Shown here one piece after another: positions 43,809-51,114 of a DNA stretch of 64,000 nt (position 1 is the stretch's first letter; each line of letters begins with the position of its first letter). Location: contig OY782746.1 in the NCBI GenBank assembly GCA_963678095.2, forward strand, positions 1,674,001-1,738,000, in the 5' to 3' direction. Made by a program: the position numbers and the translations under genes. The notes under the pieces are model-generated. The model searched no databases. It was not told the DNA's origin and was given only the letters and a program-made list of their open reading frames with translations. The stretch comes from G963678095 sp963678095 (GTDB taxonomy: Bacteria; Bacillota; Negativicutes; Selenomonadales; Selenomonadaceae).

Positions 43809-45146
43809 GTGAAGAAGTTGATTGAAAGAGTTCCTCCGCAAAATATTGAAGCCGAGCAGGCTGTTCTCGGGGCGATGCTGATAAAAAAAGAGGCCATATC
43901 CGAAGTGGCCCAGCTGCTTGAGGCGAGTGACTTTTACCGGGAAGCGCACCGAGTCGTCTTTCAGGCGATGCTCGAACTGTTCAATCGCAATGAAGCGGTT
44001 GATTTGATTACCGTAACAGAACAATTGCGTAAAGATGAGTTGCTCGAAAAGGCCGGCGGGATTGCCTTTGTCACATCGCTGGCAAACAGCGTGCCGACGG
44101 CCGCGAATGTTGAGTATCACGCGAAAATTGTCAAAGAAAAAGCGCAGATGCGAAATCTGATCAATTCGGCGACGGCGATAGCCGGCATGGGCTATGAGGA
44201 CACCGAAGATGTGGCGGTTGTCATGGACAAGGCGGAAAAAATGATTTTGGAAGTTGCCGCCAGCCGTGACAACAGCGATTTTACCCCGATTAAAAACATT
44301 CTGCTCACCACGTTCAGCAAAATTGAAATGCTGTATGAATCAAAGGGCGGTATTACTGGTCTGGCAACCGGCTTTAAGGATCTTGATAAGCTGACCTCAG
44401 GCCTCCAGCCCTCCGACCTCGTGCTGGTGGCGGCTCGCCCAAGTATGGGGAAGACGGCCTTTACCTTGAATGTGGCGACGAATGTCGCCGTAAAGGAAAA
44501 GAAAGCCGTGGCCTTTTTCTCCCTGGAAATGTCGAAGGAACAGCTGGTGCAGCGTATGCTCTGTGCCGAGGGCGCCATCGATTCCCAGCGGCTTCGCATT
44601 GGTGAACTCGATGAAAAGGATTGGGGCAAACTTATCAGTGCGGCTGACCGGCTGGCAGCAGCGCCGGTCTTTATCGATGATACGGCCGGGATCACAGTAA
44701 TGGAGCTGCGCTCGAAGGCTCGCCGCCTCAAAGCAGAGCATGATCTCCAACTGATCATCATCGACTATCTGCAGCTGATGCAGGGTCGCTCCAGTAAGGG
44801 CAGCGATAACCGGCAGCAGGAAATATCGGAGATTTCCCGTTCACTCAAGGCCCTGGCCCGTGAACTCAATGTGCCGGTGGTGGCGCTGTCACAGCTTAGC
44901 CGTAGTGTGGAATCGCGTCAGGTGAAAAAACCAATGCTCAGTGACTTGCGTGAGTCGGGATCGCTCGAGCAGGATGCCGACATCGTCATGTTCCTCTACC
45001 GGGAGGATTACTATGATCCGGATACAGAAAATAAGAATATTACCGATATCATCATTGCCAAACACCGTAATGGTCCGGTTGACACGGTACAGCTGTTTTT
45101 CCACAAGCAGTTTACAAAGTTTGCCGATCTGTCACGCTTGCAGTGA
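43809..45146 (+). CDS. dnaB: Replicative DNA helicase
   Basis: DnaB (DnaC in Bacillus naming) is the hexameric fork helicase. The 445-aa protein has the N-terminal helical domain (PPQNIEAEQAVLGAML) and the RecA-like domain with Walker A ARPSMGKTA, EMSKEQLVQRML, Walker B LIIIDYLQLMQG and SDLRESGSLEQDADIV. The start is uncertain: GTG 43809 is two bases after GAGG, and TTG 43818 is at better spacing; either gives the same domain content. It lies between lonC and purA as in many Firmicutes. Confidence 0.97.
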   Translation: MKKLIERVPPQNIEAEQAVLGAMLIKKEAISEVAQLLEASDFYREAHRVVFQAMLELFNRNEAVDLITVTEQLRKDELLEKAGGIAFVTSLANSVPTAANVEYHAKIVKEKAQMRNLINSATAIAGMGYEDTEDVAVVMDKAEKMILEVAASRDNSDFTPIKNILLTTFSKIEMLYESKGGITGLATGFKDLDKLTSGLQPSDLVLVAARPSMGKTAFTLNVATNVAVKEKKAVAFFSLEMSKEQLVQRMLCAEGAIDSQRLRIGELDEKDWGKLISAADRLAAAPVFIDDTAGITVMELRSKARRLKAEHDLQLIIIDYLQLMQGRSSKGSDNRQQEISEISRSLKALARELNVPVVALSQLSRSVESRQVKKPMLSDLRESGSLEQDADIVMFLYREDYYDPDTENKNITDIIIAKHRNGPVDTVQLFFHKQFTKFADLSRLQ

Positions 45147-45152
45147 TTTTTG

Positions 45153-45200
45153 ACAGCGGGCCACCAGCGCGCAGGCGTCAGTTGGCCCGCTGTTACATTT
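45153..45200 (+). terminator. Terminator of dnaB
   Basis: ACAGCGGGCCA (45153-45163) pairs perfectly with TGGCCCGCTGT (45183-45193), followed by TACATTTT. Confidence 0.8.
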
Positions 45201-45251
45201 TAAAGGGTAATTATCATAGAATGGTATAAAAGTGTAAATTTACAAATTGAA

Positions 45252-45280
45252 TTGACACCCATCTGTATCGATGCTATGAT
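45252..45280 (+). promoter_or_regulatory. Upstream promoter of purA
   Basis: TTGACA (45252-45257) and TATGAT (45275-45280) are 17 bp apart. A possible second -10, TATAAT, lies at 45381-45386 without a good -35, downstream of the attenuator-like hairpin. Confidence 0.78.
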
Positions 45281-45315
45281 ATGTAAGGGAAATAAGGGAT
45301 ATACGTTTTCACCAA

Positions 45316-45357
45316 ACTCAAAACGAGGCATAACTATGTCAATTTGAGTGCTTTTTT
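45316..45357 (+). terminator. Attenuator-like terminator in the purA leader
   Basis: ACTCAAA (45316-45322) pairs with TTTGAGT (45343-45349), with an inner CATA/TATG pair, and is followed by GCTTTTTTG. It lies between the promoter and purA, about 30 bases after the predicted start site. A second strong hairpin without T-run, CGCCCGGC/GCCGGGCG, lies at 45401-45429. Confidence 0.65.
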
Positions 45358-45472
45358 GTTTTGGGTAAAATTAAATGAATTATAATGAAATCTTAGACAA
45401 CGCCCGGCGGAGATTTTTTCTGCCGGGCGGATGTCGGCTAATAGGTTGATGAGTTGAGAGGAGCGATTTCAC

Positions 45473-46759
45473 ATGTCAGCAGTTGTTGTAATGGGAACTC
45501 AGTGGGGCGATGAAGGAAAAGGGAAGATCGTCGATTATTTAGCAGAACAGTCGGATATAGTTGTCCGCTTTCAGGGCGGCAGCAATGCCGGCCATACGGT
45601 TACGGTGGAAGGAAAAGAATTTAAACTTCGCCTCTTGCCGTCCGGTATTTTATATGATGGAAAAAAATGCGTAATTGCCAATGGCGTTGTCATCAATCCG
45701 AAAGTATTGCTGCAGGAAATGGATGGGATGGAAGCACAAGGCGTTTCTGTTGATGGCATCCGCATCTCTAACCGCGCCCATGTCATTTTGCCGTACCACT
45801 GCATTATGGATGGCTTGTTGGAAGAAGCACTGGGGGATAAAAAGATCGGTACGACGAAAAATGGGATTGGTCCTTGTTATATGGACAAGGATAACCGCAT
45901 TGGTATCCGGATTGTCGATCTGATGGACGAAGAGGTTTTCAGCGAAAAACTCAAGGCAAATATTGCCCTGAAAAACAAGGAACTCAAAGAAATTTATCAG
46001 CAGGAGCCGCTCGATTATGAAGCCATCCGCACGGAATATATCGGTTATGCGGATCGCCTGCGCAAATATGTCATTGACACATCCGCTTATCTGAATGAGC
46101 AGATCAAGGCAGATAAGAAGGTATTGTTTGAGGGCGCGCAGGCTACACTGCTTGATCTCGATCACGGTACGTATCCGTATGTTACGGCATCTCATCCGAC
46201 TTCGGGCGGCGCTTGCGTAGGGGCCGGCATCGGGCCGAACAAAATTGATACGGTTGTTGGCGTCGTAAAAGCTTACTGTACACGCGTTGGGGAAGGACCG
46301 TTCCCGACTGAGCAGCTTAACGAAATCGGCGAAAAGATCCGTACTTGCGGCCATGAATTTGGTACCGTTACCGGGCGTTCCCGTCGCTGCGGCTGGCTCG
46401 ATGCCTGTGTTGTCCGCTATGCCGGCTACATCAGTGGCATTGACTACATGGCGATCACGCGCCTTGATATTCTTGATGGCTTTGAAGAAATCAAGCTCTG
46501 TGTTGCCTATAAATATCAGGGACAGATTCTTAATGAAATGCCGGCAAGTCTCAAAGTGCTTGGCGCTGTTGAACCGGTATATGAAACTTTTGCTGGCTGG
46601 ATGACGGATACGACAGGAATTCGCAAATACGAAGATCTGCCGGAAAATGCAAAAAAATATCTGGAACGCCTGGCAGAAGTGGCCGAGATTGAACTGGGCT
46701 ATGTTTCGGTTGGACCGAATCGTGCGCAGACGATTGTTATCAAACAGGATATTTTCTAA
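45473..46759 (+). CDS. purA: Adenylosuccinate synthetase
   Basis: PurA joins IMP and aspartate using GTP in the first step to AMP. The 428-aa protein has the N-terminal P-loop GTQWGDEGKGK with the catalytic Asp, GGSNAGHTV, KIGTTKNGIGPCY, DHGTYPYVT and GRSRRCGW near the C-terminal third. ATG 45473 follows GAGAGGAG. It is preceded by a 190-nt leader with hairpins and followed by its own terminator. Confidence 0.98.
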   Translation: MSAVVVMGTQWGDEGKGKIVDYLAEQSDIVVRFQGGSNAGHTVTVEGKEFKLRLLPSGILYDGKKCVIANGVVINPKVLLQEMDGMEAQGVSVDGIRISNRAHVILPYHCIMDGLLEEALGDKKIGTTKNGIGPCYMDKDNRIGIRIVDLMDEEVFSEKLKANIALKNKELKEIYQQEPLDYEAIRTEYIGYADRLRKYVIDTSAYLNEQIKADKKVLFEGAQATLLDLDHGTYPYVTASHPTSGGACVGAGIGPNKIDTVVGVVKAYCTRVGEGPFPTEQLNEIGEKIRTCGHEFGTVTGRSRRCGWLDACVVRYAGYISGIDYMAITRLDILDGFEEIKLCVAYKYQGQILNEMPASLKVLGAVEPVYETFAGWMTDTTGIRKYEDLPENAKKYLERLAEVAEIELGYVSVGPNRAQTIVIKQDIF

Positions 46760-46765
46760 AAAAAG

Positions 46766-46805
46766 AAAAAGTGCCGGTGAAAATTATTTTTTGCCGGCAC
46801 TTTTT
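46766..46805 (+). terminator. Terminator of purA
   Basis: AAAAAGTGCCGG pairs with CCGGCACTTTTT across an A/T-rich loop. Confidence 0.9.
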
Positions 46806-46876
46806 GTGCTATAATGAGAGTATATTTGGTGGATGTCAGCTTGAAAAAATTTTATCTGGGATTCATGCAAAAATCC

Positions 46877-46905
46877 TTGACAAAGGTCCCTGCTGTTAGT
46901 ATAAT
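46877..46905 (+). promoter_or_regulatory. Consensus promoter of the tRNA cluster
   Basis: TTGACA (46877-46882) and TATAAT (46900-46905) match the sigma-70 consensus with a 17-bp spacer, as expected for stable RNA genes. Confidence 0.9.
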
Positions 46906-46973
46906 ATTGTCTTGTGAGTGACACACAAGTCATTGAATTTCTTTAGTAGCAGCGATTTAAGCATACTCACAAT

Positions 46974-47049
46974 GGTTCACTAGCTCAGTTGGTAGAGCAC
47001 CTGACTTTTAATCAGGTTGTCCCGAGTTCGAGCCTCGGGTGAGCCACCA
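46974..47049 (+). tRNA. tRNA-Lys (TTT)
   Basis: The cloverleaf folds with acceptor GGTTCAC/GTGAGCC, anticodon loop CTTTTAA and TTCGAGC in the T loop. CCA is encoded. It is identical to the copy at 47397. Confidence 0.97.
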
Positions 47050-47053
47050 TTAT

Positions 47054-47128
47054 GGCGCGTTGGTCAAGCGGTTAAGACACCGCCCTTTCACGGCGGCTTC
47101 ATGGGTTCGAATCCCATACGCGTCACCA
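47054..47128 (+). tRNA. tRNA-Glu (TTC)
   Basis: Acceptor GGCGCGT/ACGCGTC, anticodon loop CTTTCAC, encoded CCA. A second copy lies at 47517. Confidence 0.97.
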
Positions 47129-47136
47129 TTTCATAC

Positions 47137-47212
<76 letters not shown>

Positions 47213-47225
47213 TTAAATTTCATAT

Positions 47226-47302
47226 GGCCCGGTAGTTTAGTTGGTTAGAATGCCGCCCTGTCACGGCGGAGGTCAGGGGTTCAAGTCCCCTTCGGGTCGC
47301 CA
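47226..47302 (+). tRNA. tRNA-Asp (GTC)
   Basis: Acceptor GGCCCGG/TCGGGTC with wobble pairs, anticodon loop CTGTCAC, discriminator G and encoded CCA. Confidence 0.96.
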
Positions 47303-47307
47303 TTTGT

Positions 47308-47383
<76 letters not shown>

Positions 47384-47396
47384 TTTTTATTTTTGC

Positions 47397-47472
47397 GGTT
47401 CACTAGCTCAGTTGGTAGAGCACCTGACTTTTAATCAGGTTGTCCCGAGTTCGAGCCTCGGGTGAGCCACCA
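47397..47472 (+). tRNA. tRNA-Lys (TTT), second copy
   Basis: The sequence equals the gene at 46974. It begins the repeated Lys-Glu-Val block. Confidence 0.97.
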
Positions 47473-47516
47473 TTTTGCAGTTAGTGTAACAAGTGCAAAC
47501 ACTTGAATTTTCATAC

Positions 47517-47591
47517 GGCGCGTTGGTCAAGCGGTTAAGACACCGCCCTTTCACGGCGGCTTCATGGGTTCGAATCCCATACGCGTCACCA
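47517..47591 (+). tRNA. tRNA-Glu (TTC), second copy
   Basis: The sequence equals the gene at 47054. A 44-bp spacer separates it from the preceding tRNA-Lys, against 4 bp in the first block. Confidence 0.97.
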
Positions 47592-47598
47592 TTTTTAC

Positions 47599-47674
<76 letters not shown>

Positions 47675-47684
47675 TATAGTACGT

Positions 47685-47716
47685 AAAGCATGCTGTTTAT
47701 CAGCATGCTTTTTTGT
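47685..47716 (+). terminator. Terminator of the tRNA cluster
   Basis: AAAGCATGCTG (47685-47695) pairs with CAGCATGCTTT (47701-47711), then a T-run. Confidence 0.92.
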
Positions 47717-47726
47717 TTTTTCGGGC

Positions 47727-47755
47727 AAAAAAAACCACCCGGAAAATGCGGGCGG
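47727..47755 (-). terminator. Terminator of the small Cys-rich gene
   Basis: On the minus strand CCGCCCG (47755-47749) pairs with CGGGTGG (47741-47735) and is followed by eight T. Confidence 0.75.
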
Positions 47756-47778
47756 AATCAGGTAAAGCAAACTGCTTT

Positions 47779-47916
47779 TTATTTTTTTACGATCGGGGCC
47801 GGACAGTTATGGCAGGGTGGTGCGCTCAGCCCATAATCTTCTGGTGATGTCATGGCGTTGATGTAACATTTTCCTTCGGAACAGAATTGGCATTGCGGAT
47901 TGATATTTTTTTTCAT
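47779..47916 (-). CDS. Small Cys-rich protein, function unknown
   Basis: This 45-aa protein has five Cys arranged as CQFC, a single Cys five residues later (EGKC) and CHNC near the end (PPCHNCPAP). The pattern suggests a small metal-binding or redox protein. AAGGATG lies about ten bases before the ATG, and a terminator follows, so it appears to be a real single gene. I do not recognise the family. Confidence 0.65.
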   Translation of the reverse strand: MKKNINPQCQFCSEGKCYINAMTSPEDYGLSAPPCHNCPAPIVKK

Positions 47917-48100
47917 TGCGAGCACATCCTTTCTAAGTAAAGATAAAAATATTTCATACATATTATCGCACGTATTGAAAAAATAATAAATATGTTTGCT
48001 GTGTGTATACATAATTCTTTGTTTTTGCCTTGCGCAGCGACATAGTGTAATGCAGAGCGGGTGGGTTGTTTCAAATGGCATGGTTTGCCCGCAGGGAACA

Positions 48101-48109
48101 TGCTATAAT
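48101..48109 (+). promoter_or_regulatory. Extended -10 promoter of galE
   Basis: TGCTATAAT is an extended -10 (TGnTATAAT) about 85 bp before galE. The -35 region, TGGTTT, is poor. Confidence 0.55.
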
Positions 48110-48193
48110 AAAAAGCAAATAATATACATAGGATCTGGTGAAAAAGCAGTAGAAGCTCATCAGCAGATATCATGGTAGGAGGCAGTGCAGAAG

Positions 48194-49183
48194 ATGACAG
48201 TATTGGTATGCGGCGGAGCGGGCTATATAGGTTCTCATGCTGTACATGAATTAATAAATCGCGGTGAGGCAGTTGTCATTGTCGATAATCTGCAGTCGGG
48301 ACATCGCAGCGCCGTGCACCCGGATGCGAAGTTTTATCAGGGCGACATCCGCGACTCTTTGCTCCTTGACAGGGTAATGGAAGAAAATAAAATCGACGCG
48401 GTGATGCATTTTGCGGCTAACTCCCTTGTTGGCGAAAGTATGGAGCAGCCGCTGAAATATTTCAACAACAATGTCCATGGGATGCAGATCTTGCTGGAGG
48501 CAATGGTCCGGCATCAGGTCGATAAGATTGTCTTTTCTTCAACGGCGGCTGTTTATGGCGAGCCGGAACGGGTGCCGATTACCGAAGCGGAACCGACGCT
48601 GCCGACCAATACCTATGGTGAAACGAAACTGACGATGGAAAAGATGATGAAATGGGTCAGCCGGGCAAACGGGATCAGATATGTTTCGCTGCGCTACTTC
48701 AATGTGGCTGGCGCCCTCGAAGACGGATCGATCGGTGAAGATCATTCTCCGGAAACACATCTGATTCCGCTGATTCTGCAGGTGCCCAATGGTCGCCGTG
48801 AGCATATTACGATCTTCGGTGAGGATTATCCGACCGCTGATGGGACCTGCATTCGTGACTACATTCATGTCGTGGACCTGGTGGATGCCCATATAAAGGC
48901 CCTGGCGTATTTGCAGCAGGGAAAAGACAGTGAAATCTTTAATCTCGGCAACGGTCAGGGCTTCTCTGTCCGGGAGATGATTGCCGCGGCAGTTCGGGCC
49001 ACCGGGCAGCCGATAAAAGTCGAGCTGGGTGCTCGCCGTGCCGGCGATCCAGCGCAGCTGATTGCGTCAAGTGAAAAGGCCAAGACTGTTCTTGGTTGGC
49101 AGCCGCAGTATACCGCGGTTGAAGAAATTATAAAGACTGCCTGGAAGTGGCATAAAGGGCATCCGGACGGATACCCGGACTGA
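48194..49183 (+). CDS. galE: UDP-glucose 4-epimerase
   Basis: GalE interconverts UDP-glucose and UDP-galactose for sugar use and envelope polysaccharide. The 329-aa protein has the NAD-binding GGAGYIGSH at residues 7-15, SSTAAVYGEP with the catalytic Ser region, YGETK with the Tyr-xxx-Lys pair, and RYFNVAGA. ATG 48194 is preferred; GTG 48185 lies two bases from TAGGAGG. A LacI-type gene follows after 32 bp. Confidence 0.95.
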   Translation: MTVLVCGGAGYIGSHAVHELINRGEAVVIVDNLQSGHRSAVHPDAKFYQGDIRDSLLLDRVMEENKIDAVMHFAANSLVGESMEQPLKYFNNNVHGMQILLEAMVRHQVDKIVFSSTAAVYGEPERVPITEAEPTLPTNTYGETKLTMEKMMKWVSRANGIRYVSLRYFNVAGALEDGSIGEDHSPETHLIPLILQVPNGRREHITIFGEDYPTADGTCIRDYIHVVDLVDAHIKALAYLQQGKDSEIFNLGNGQGFSVREMIAAAVRATGQPIKVELGARRAGDPAQLIASSEKAKTVLGWQPQYTAVEEIIKTAWKWHKGHPDGYPD

Positions 49184-49215
49184 ACGGGCTGAGCTAAAAA
49201 TGATGGGGGCAGAAC

Positions 49216-49734
49216 ATGAAGGCGACAATTCTTGATGTGGCTGCTGCAGCCGGTGTTTCGGTGGCAACAGTATCACGCGTCATCAATGGGAATTATTCCG
49301 TCAAGCCGGCAACGGCTGATCGGGTGCGGACCGCGGCTGCGCAGCTGCAGTATGTGCCGAATATACAGGCTAGAGAACTCAATCAGCAGCGGTCCTCGCT
49401 GGTCGGTGTGATTGTTACCGACTTGCGGCAGGAATCGGTCCGAGGGCTCCTGACGGGTATTGAACAGGAACTGCGCCAACAAAAAAAGGCTCTGCTTCTT
49501 GCCTGTTCCCACGGACTGGCGGATCAGGAACAAGCCTGTATCGTCGATTTTTCTGCCCGCAACGTGGCCGGGATACTTCTCCTTTGCGAACAGCCGGACC
49601 AGGAGCGAAGGTACGATGCCCAAAACCAGCCGTGTTCTTTGCTGGTGCCCCTGGCCGGATTGTCAGCGGATACGGCTGTAGAGCGTGGCCGCCAGCTTGC
49701 CCGCCAGCTTGCCCGCCAGCTGCTGGCGCTGTGA
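49216..49734 (+). CDS. LacI-family regulator, short (probably truncated)
   Basis: The first 60 residues are a normal LacI DNA-binding domain: ILDVAAAAGVSVATVSRVINGN as helix-turn-helix and the hinge-helix segment ARELNQQRSSLVGVI. The sensor domain then starts but stops at 172 aa in total, where full family members have about 330. The end, RQLARQLARQLLAL, is encoded by a short tandem repeat CGCCAGCTTGCC. It could bind DNA but is unlikely to bind sugar normally. Downstream sequence shows no continuation, so a deletion is the simplest explanation. The ATG follows GGGGGCAG. Confidence 0.75.
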   Translation: MKATILDVAAAAGVSVATVSRVINGNYSVKPATADRVRTAAAQLQYVPNIQARELNQQRSSLVGVIVTDLRQESVRGLLTGIEQELRQQKKALLLACSHGLADQEQACIVDFSARNVAGILLLCEQPDQERRYDAQNQPCSLLVPLAGLSADTAVERGRQLARQLARQLLAL

Positions 49735-49767
49735 TTTGTAGAAAAAATAGTAAATATATACAAAACC

Positions 49768-49796
49768 TTGAATTTAAAATTGTTTTATGATAGAAT
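49768..49796 (+). promoter_or_regulatory. Promoter of tRNA-Gly
   Basis: TTGAAT (49768-49773) and TAGAAT (49791-49796) are 17 bp apart, 25 bp before the tRNA. Confidence 0.7.
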
Positions 49797-49820
49797 ATAT
49801 GAGTCGATGCAATTCGATTC

Positions 49821-49894
49821 GCGGGCATAGCTCAATGGTAGAGCACCGGCTTCCCAAGCCGATGATGGGAGTTCGATTCTCCTTGCCCGCTCCA
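49821..49894 (+). tRNA. tRNA-Gly (CCC)
   Basis: Acceptor GCGGGCA/TGCCCGC, anticodon loop TTCCCAA giving CCC, T loop TTCGATT and encoded CCA. The outermost anticodon-stem pair is a C-A mismatch. Confidence 0.94.
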
Positions 49895-49905
49895 TAGAGA
49901 ATACA

Positions 49906-49938
49906 AGGCCTCACAGGATTTCCTGTGAGGCCTATTTT
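49906..49938 (+). terminator. Terminator of tRNA-Gly
   Basis: AGGCCTCACAGGA (49906-49918) pairs perfectly with TCCTGTGAGGCCT (49921-49933), then ATTTTTG. Confidence 0.93.
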
Positions 49939-49988
49939 TGTGCAAAAAACCTTATTATCAGTAAAATAATAAAAAATATGATGCATAT

Positions 49989-50047
49989 ATGTACTGACCC
50001 CCATAAGTTAGACTGATTTTAGGTCTAACTTATGGGGGTCAGTACAT
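49989..50047. mobile_element. 59-bp perfect inverted repeat resembling joined IS3-family ends
   Basis: Two 25-bp perfect arms (49989-50013 and 50023-50047) flank a 9-bp loop. Each arm reads TGTACTGACCCCCATAAG from outside in; TG...CA ends with CTGACCCCC and AAGTTAGAC resemble the terminal repeats of IS3-group elements. No transposase and no clear target duplication are seen, so it may be a minimal remnant or a tiny MITE. It could also act as a hairpin in RNA. Confidence 0.6.
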
Positions 50048-50071
50048 TGAACGGGCCTTTTTCTTTAAGTC

Positions 50072-50123
50072 GTTTAAACTTTTTTATGTGGTTTATGAAA
50101 AGTTTAAAATTTACCATTATACT
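50072..50123 (+). promoter_or_regulatory. Promoter with phased GTTTA repeats (PhoP-like box), site A
   Basis: GTTTA occurs at 50091 and 50102 (11 bp apart), with another at 50072. The last repeat starts 16 bp before TATACT (50118-50123), the same geometry as sites at 53449 and 59794. No -35 consensus is present, as expected for an activator-dependent promoter. The remainder of 50124-50191 is leader. Confidence 0.65.
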
Positions 50124-50191
50124 AAAAAATCATAGGATCTTATCTAGATTCCTTTAAGGCATCCGATGAGATTGGAAAGGAGGGGATCAGG

Positions 50192-50362
50192 ATGAATATT
50201 GGCAGTATTTCTTCAGGGAACACATATGTTGTTCCGATGCATCAGTCGCCGGCTATGAAAATTAAAGACAATGATGGCGATTATGATAATGGAACCGGAG
50301 CTGATGATGTAACAAAGACGAAATTAGCACAAAATGGAGCAGGTATTGATATTCAGGCTTAA
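50192..50362 (+). CDS. Small acidic peptide with EF-hand-like loop, function unknown
   Basis: This 56-residue ORF has a strong GGAAAGGAGGGG site, its own promoter (site A) and a terminator, so it is likely real. It starts MNIGSISSGNTYVVP, has no signal peptide, and contains KDNDGDYDNGTGADD, an Asp-rich stretch like a DxDxDG calcium-binding loop. I do not recognise a named family. Its promoter looks co-regulated with the pump and lipid-modification genes. Confidence 0.7.
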   Translation: MNIGSISSGNTYVVPMHQSPAMKIKDNDGDYDNGTGADDVTKTKLAQNGAGIDIQA

Positions 50363-50374
50363 GGGTATTTGGGC

Positions 50375-50416
50375 AGGTAGCGAAAAGAGAAGTCTTTTCG
50401 CTACCTCTTTATTATA
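50375..50416 (+). terminator. Terminator after the small acidic peptide gene
   Basis: AGGTAGCGAAAAGA (50375-50388) pairs perfectly with TCTTTTCGCTACCT (50393-50406), followed by CTTTATTATAT. Confidence 0.85.
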
Positions 50417-50441
50417 TATATTTAAAGCGAGGGGATTGTTT

Positions 50442-50945
50442 GTGAAAAAATTGCTGAGCATAGTTGTCGCAGCTATTTGTTTGGGCCTAGTGGGGGGCGC
50501 TGTGGGGATATATTTAAAAATTTTCCCATCTGACATTATTTCGCAAATATCGCCCGGTGGAATGGGAACCGGCTCGCAAAATACGAAAGACCAATCAGTG
50601 GACAGTCGGAAGGATGTTAATCCGGAGCGGCAACAAAACTTAGCTGGTGATAGCAGCGAGGTGCAACAGGCACCAATCAATAGTAGTAAACCAAACCTGG
50701 GAGATATAAAAACGGTAAGTAGTAATAATATATCAAAACTTTCCCGGGTCTATTCAGCGATGAAACCGGAAGAGGCGGTGGCGATTTTAAATGGATTGGA
50801 TGATAAAACGATAGTTGCTATATTGCAAAAAATGAAGGAAGAGCAAGCTGCAAAAATTTTAGCACGAATGGACTCCCAGCAGGCCGGTAGCATTTCCCGG
50901 GAATTGTTGCTGTACAAAACAGGCAATAATACAAAAAGTAATTAA
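50442..50945 (+). CDS. Membrane-anchored protein with MotE/MgtE-N-like domain
   Basis: This 167-aa protein has an N-terminal membrane helix or signal anchor (MKKLLSIVVAAICLGLVGGAV), a Ser/Asn/Gln-rich linker, then a helical domain: VYSAMKPEEAVAILNGLDD, then IVAILQKMKEEQAAKILARMD and AGSISRELL. This repeated pattern of a helix ending in MxxEEAxxIL is that of the MgtE N-terminal and MotE (flagellar chaperone) superfamily. No flagellar gene lies nearby, so its role here is unknown. GTG 50442 follows GCGAGGGG. It precedes the two-component genes. Confidence 0.7.
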   Translation: MKKLLSIVVAAICLGLVGGAVGIYLKIFPSDIISQISPGGMGTGSQNTKDQSVDSRKDVNPERQQNLAGDSSEVQQAPINSSKPNLGDIKTVSSNNISKLSRVYSAMKPEEAVAILNGLDDKTIVAILQKMKEEQAAKILARMDSQQAGSISRELLLYKTGNNTKSN

Positions 50946-51050
50946 TAATATAGGATTTGAAGCACGATAAAGAGAATGTCTGGTAGTGTACTGTTTTTAG
51001 AGACAGCTAACAAAAAATCCTGGGGTAAATTGAAAAATTATGTAAAGAAA

Positions 51051-51079
51051 TTTTAAAAGACTCTTTGATTAAATATGAT
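51051..51079 (+). promoter_or_regulatory. Putative promoter of the two-component genes
   Basis: TTTTAA (51051-51056) and TATGAT (51074-51079) are 17 bp apart. No phased GTTTA repeats are seen here, so autoregulation through the same box is not supported. Confidence 0.45.
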
Positions 51080-51114
51080 AAAATAGGGTAAAAAGTCATG
51101 AAAGGCATTTACTG

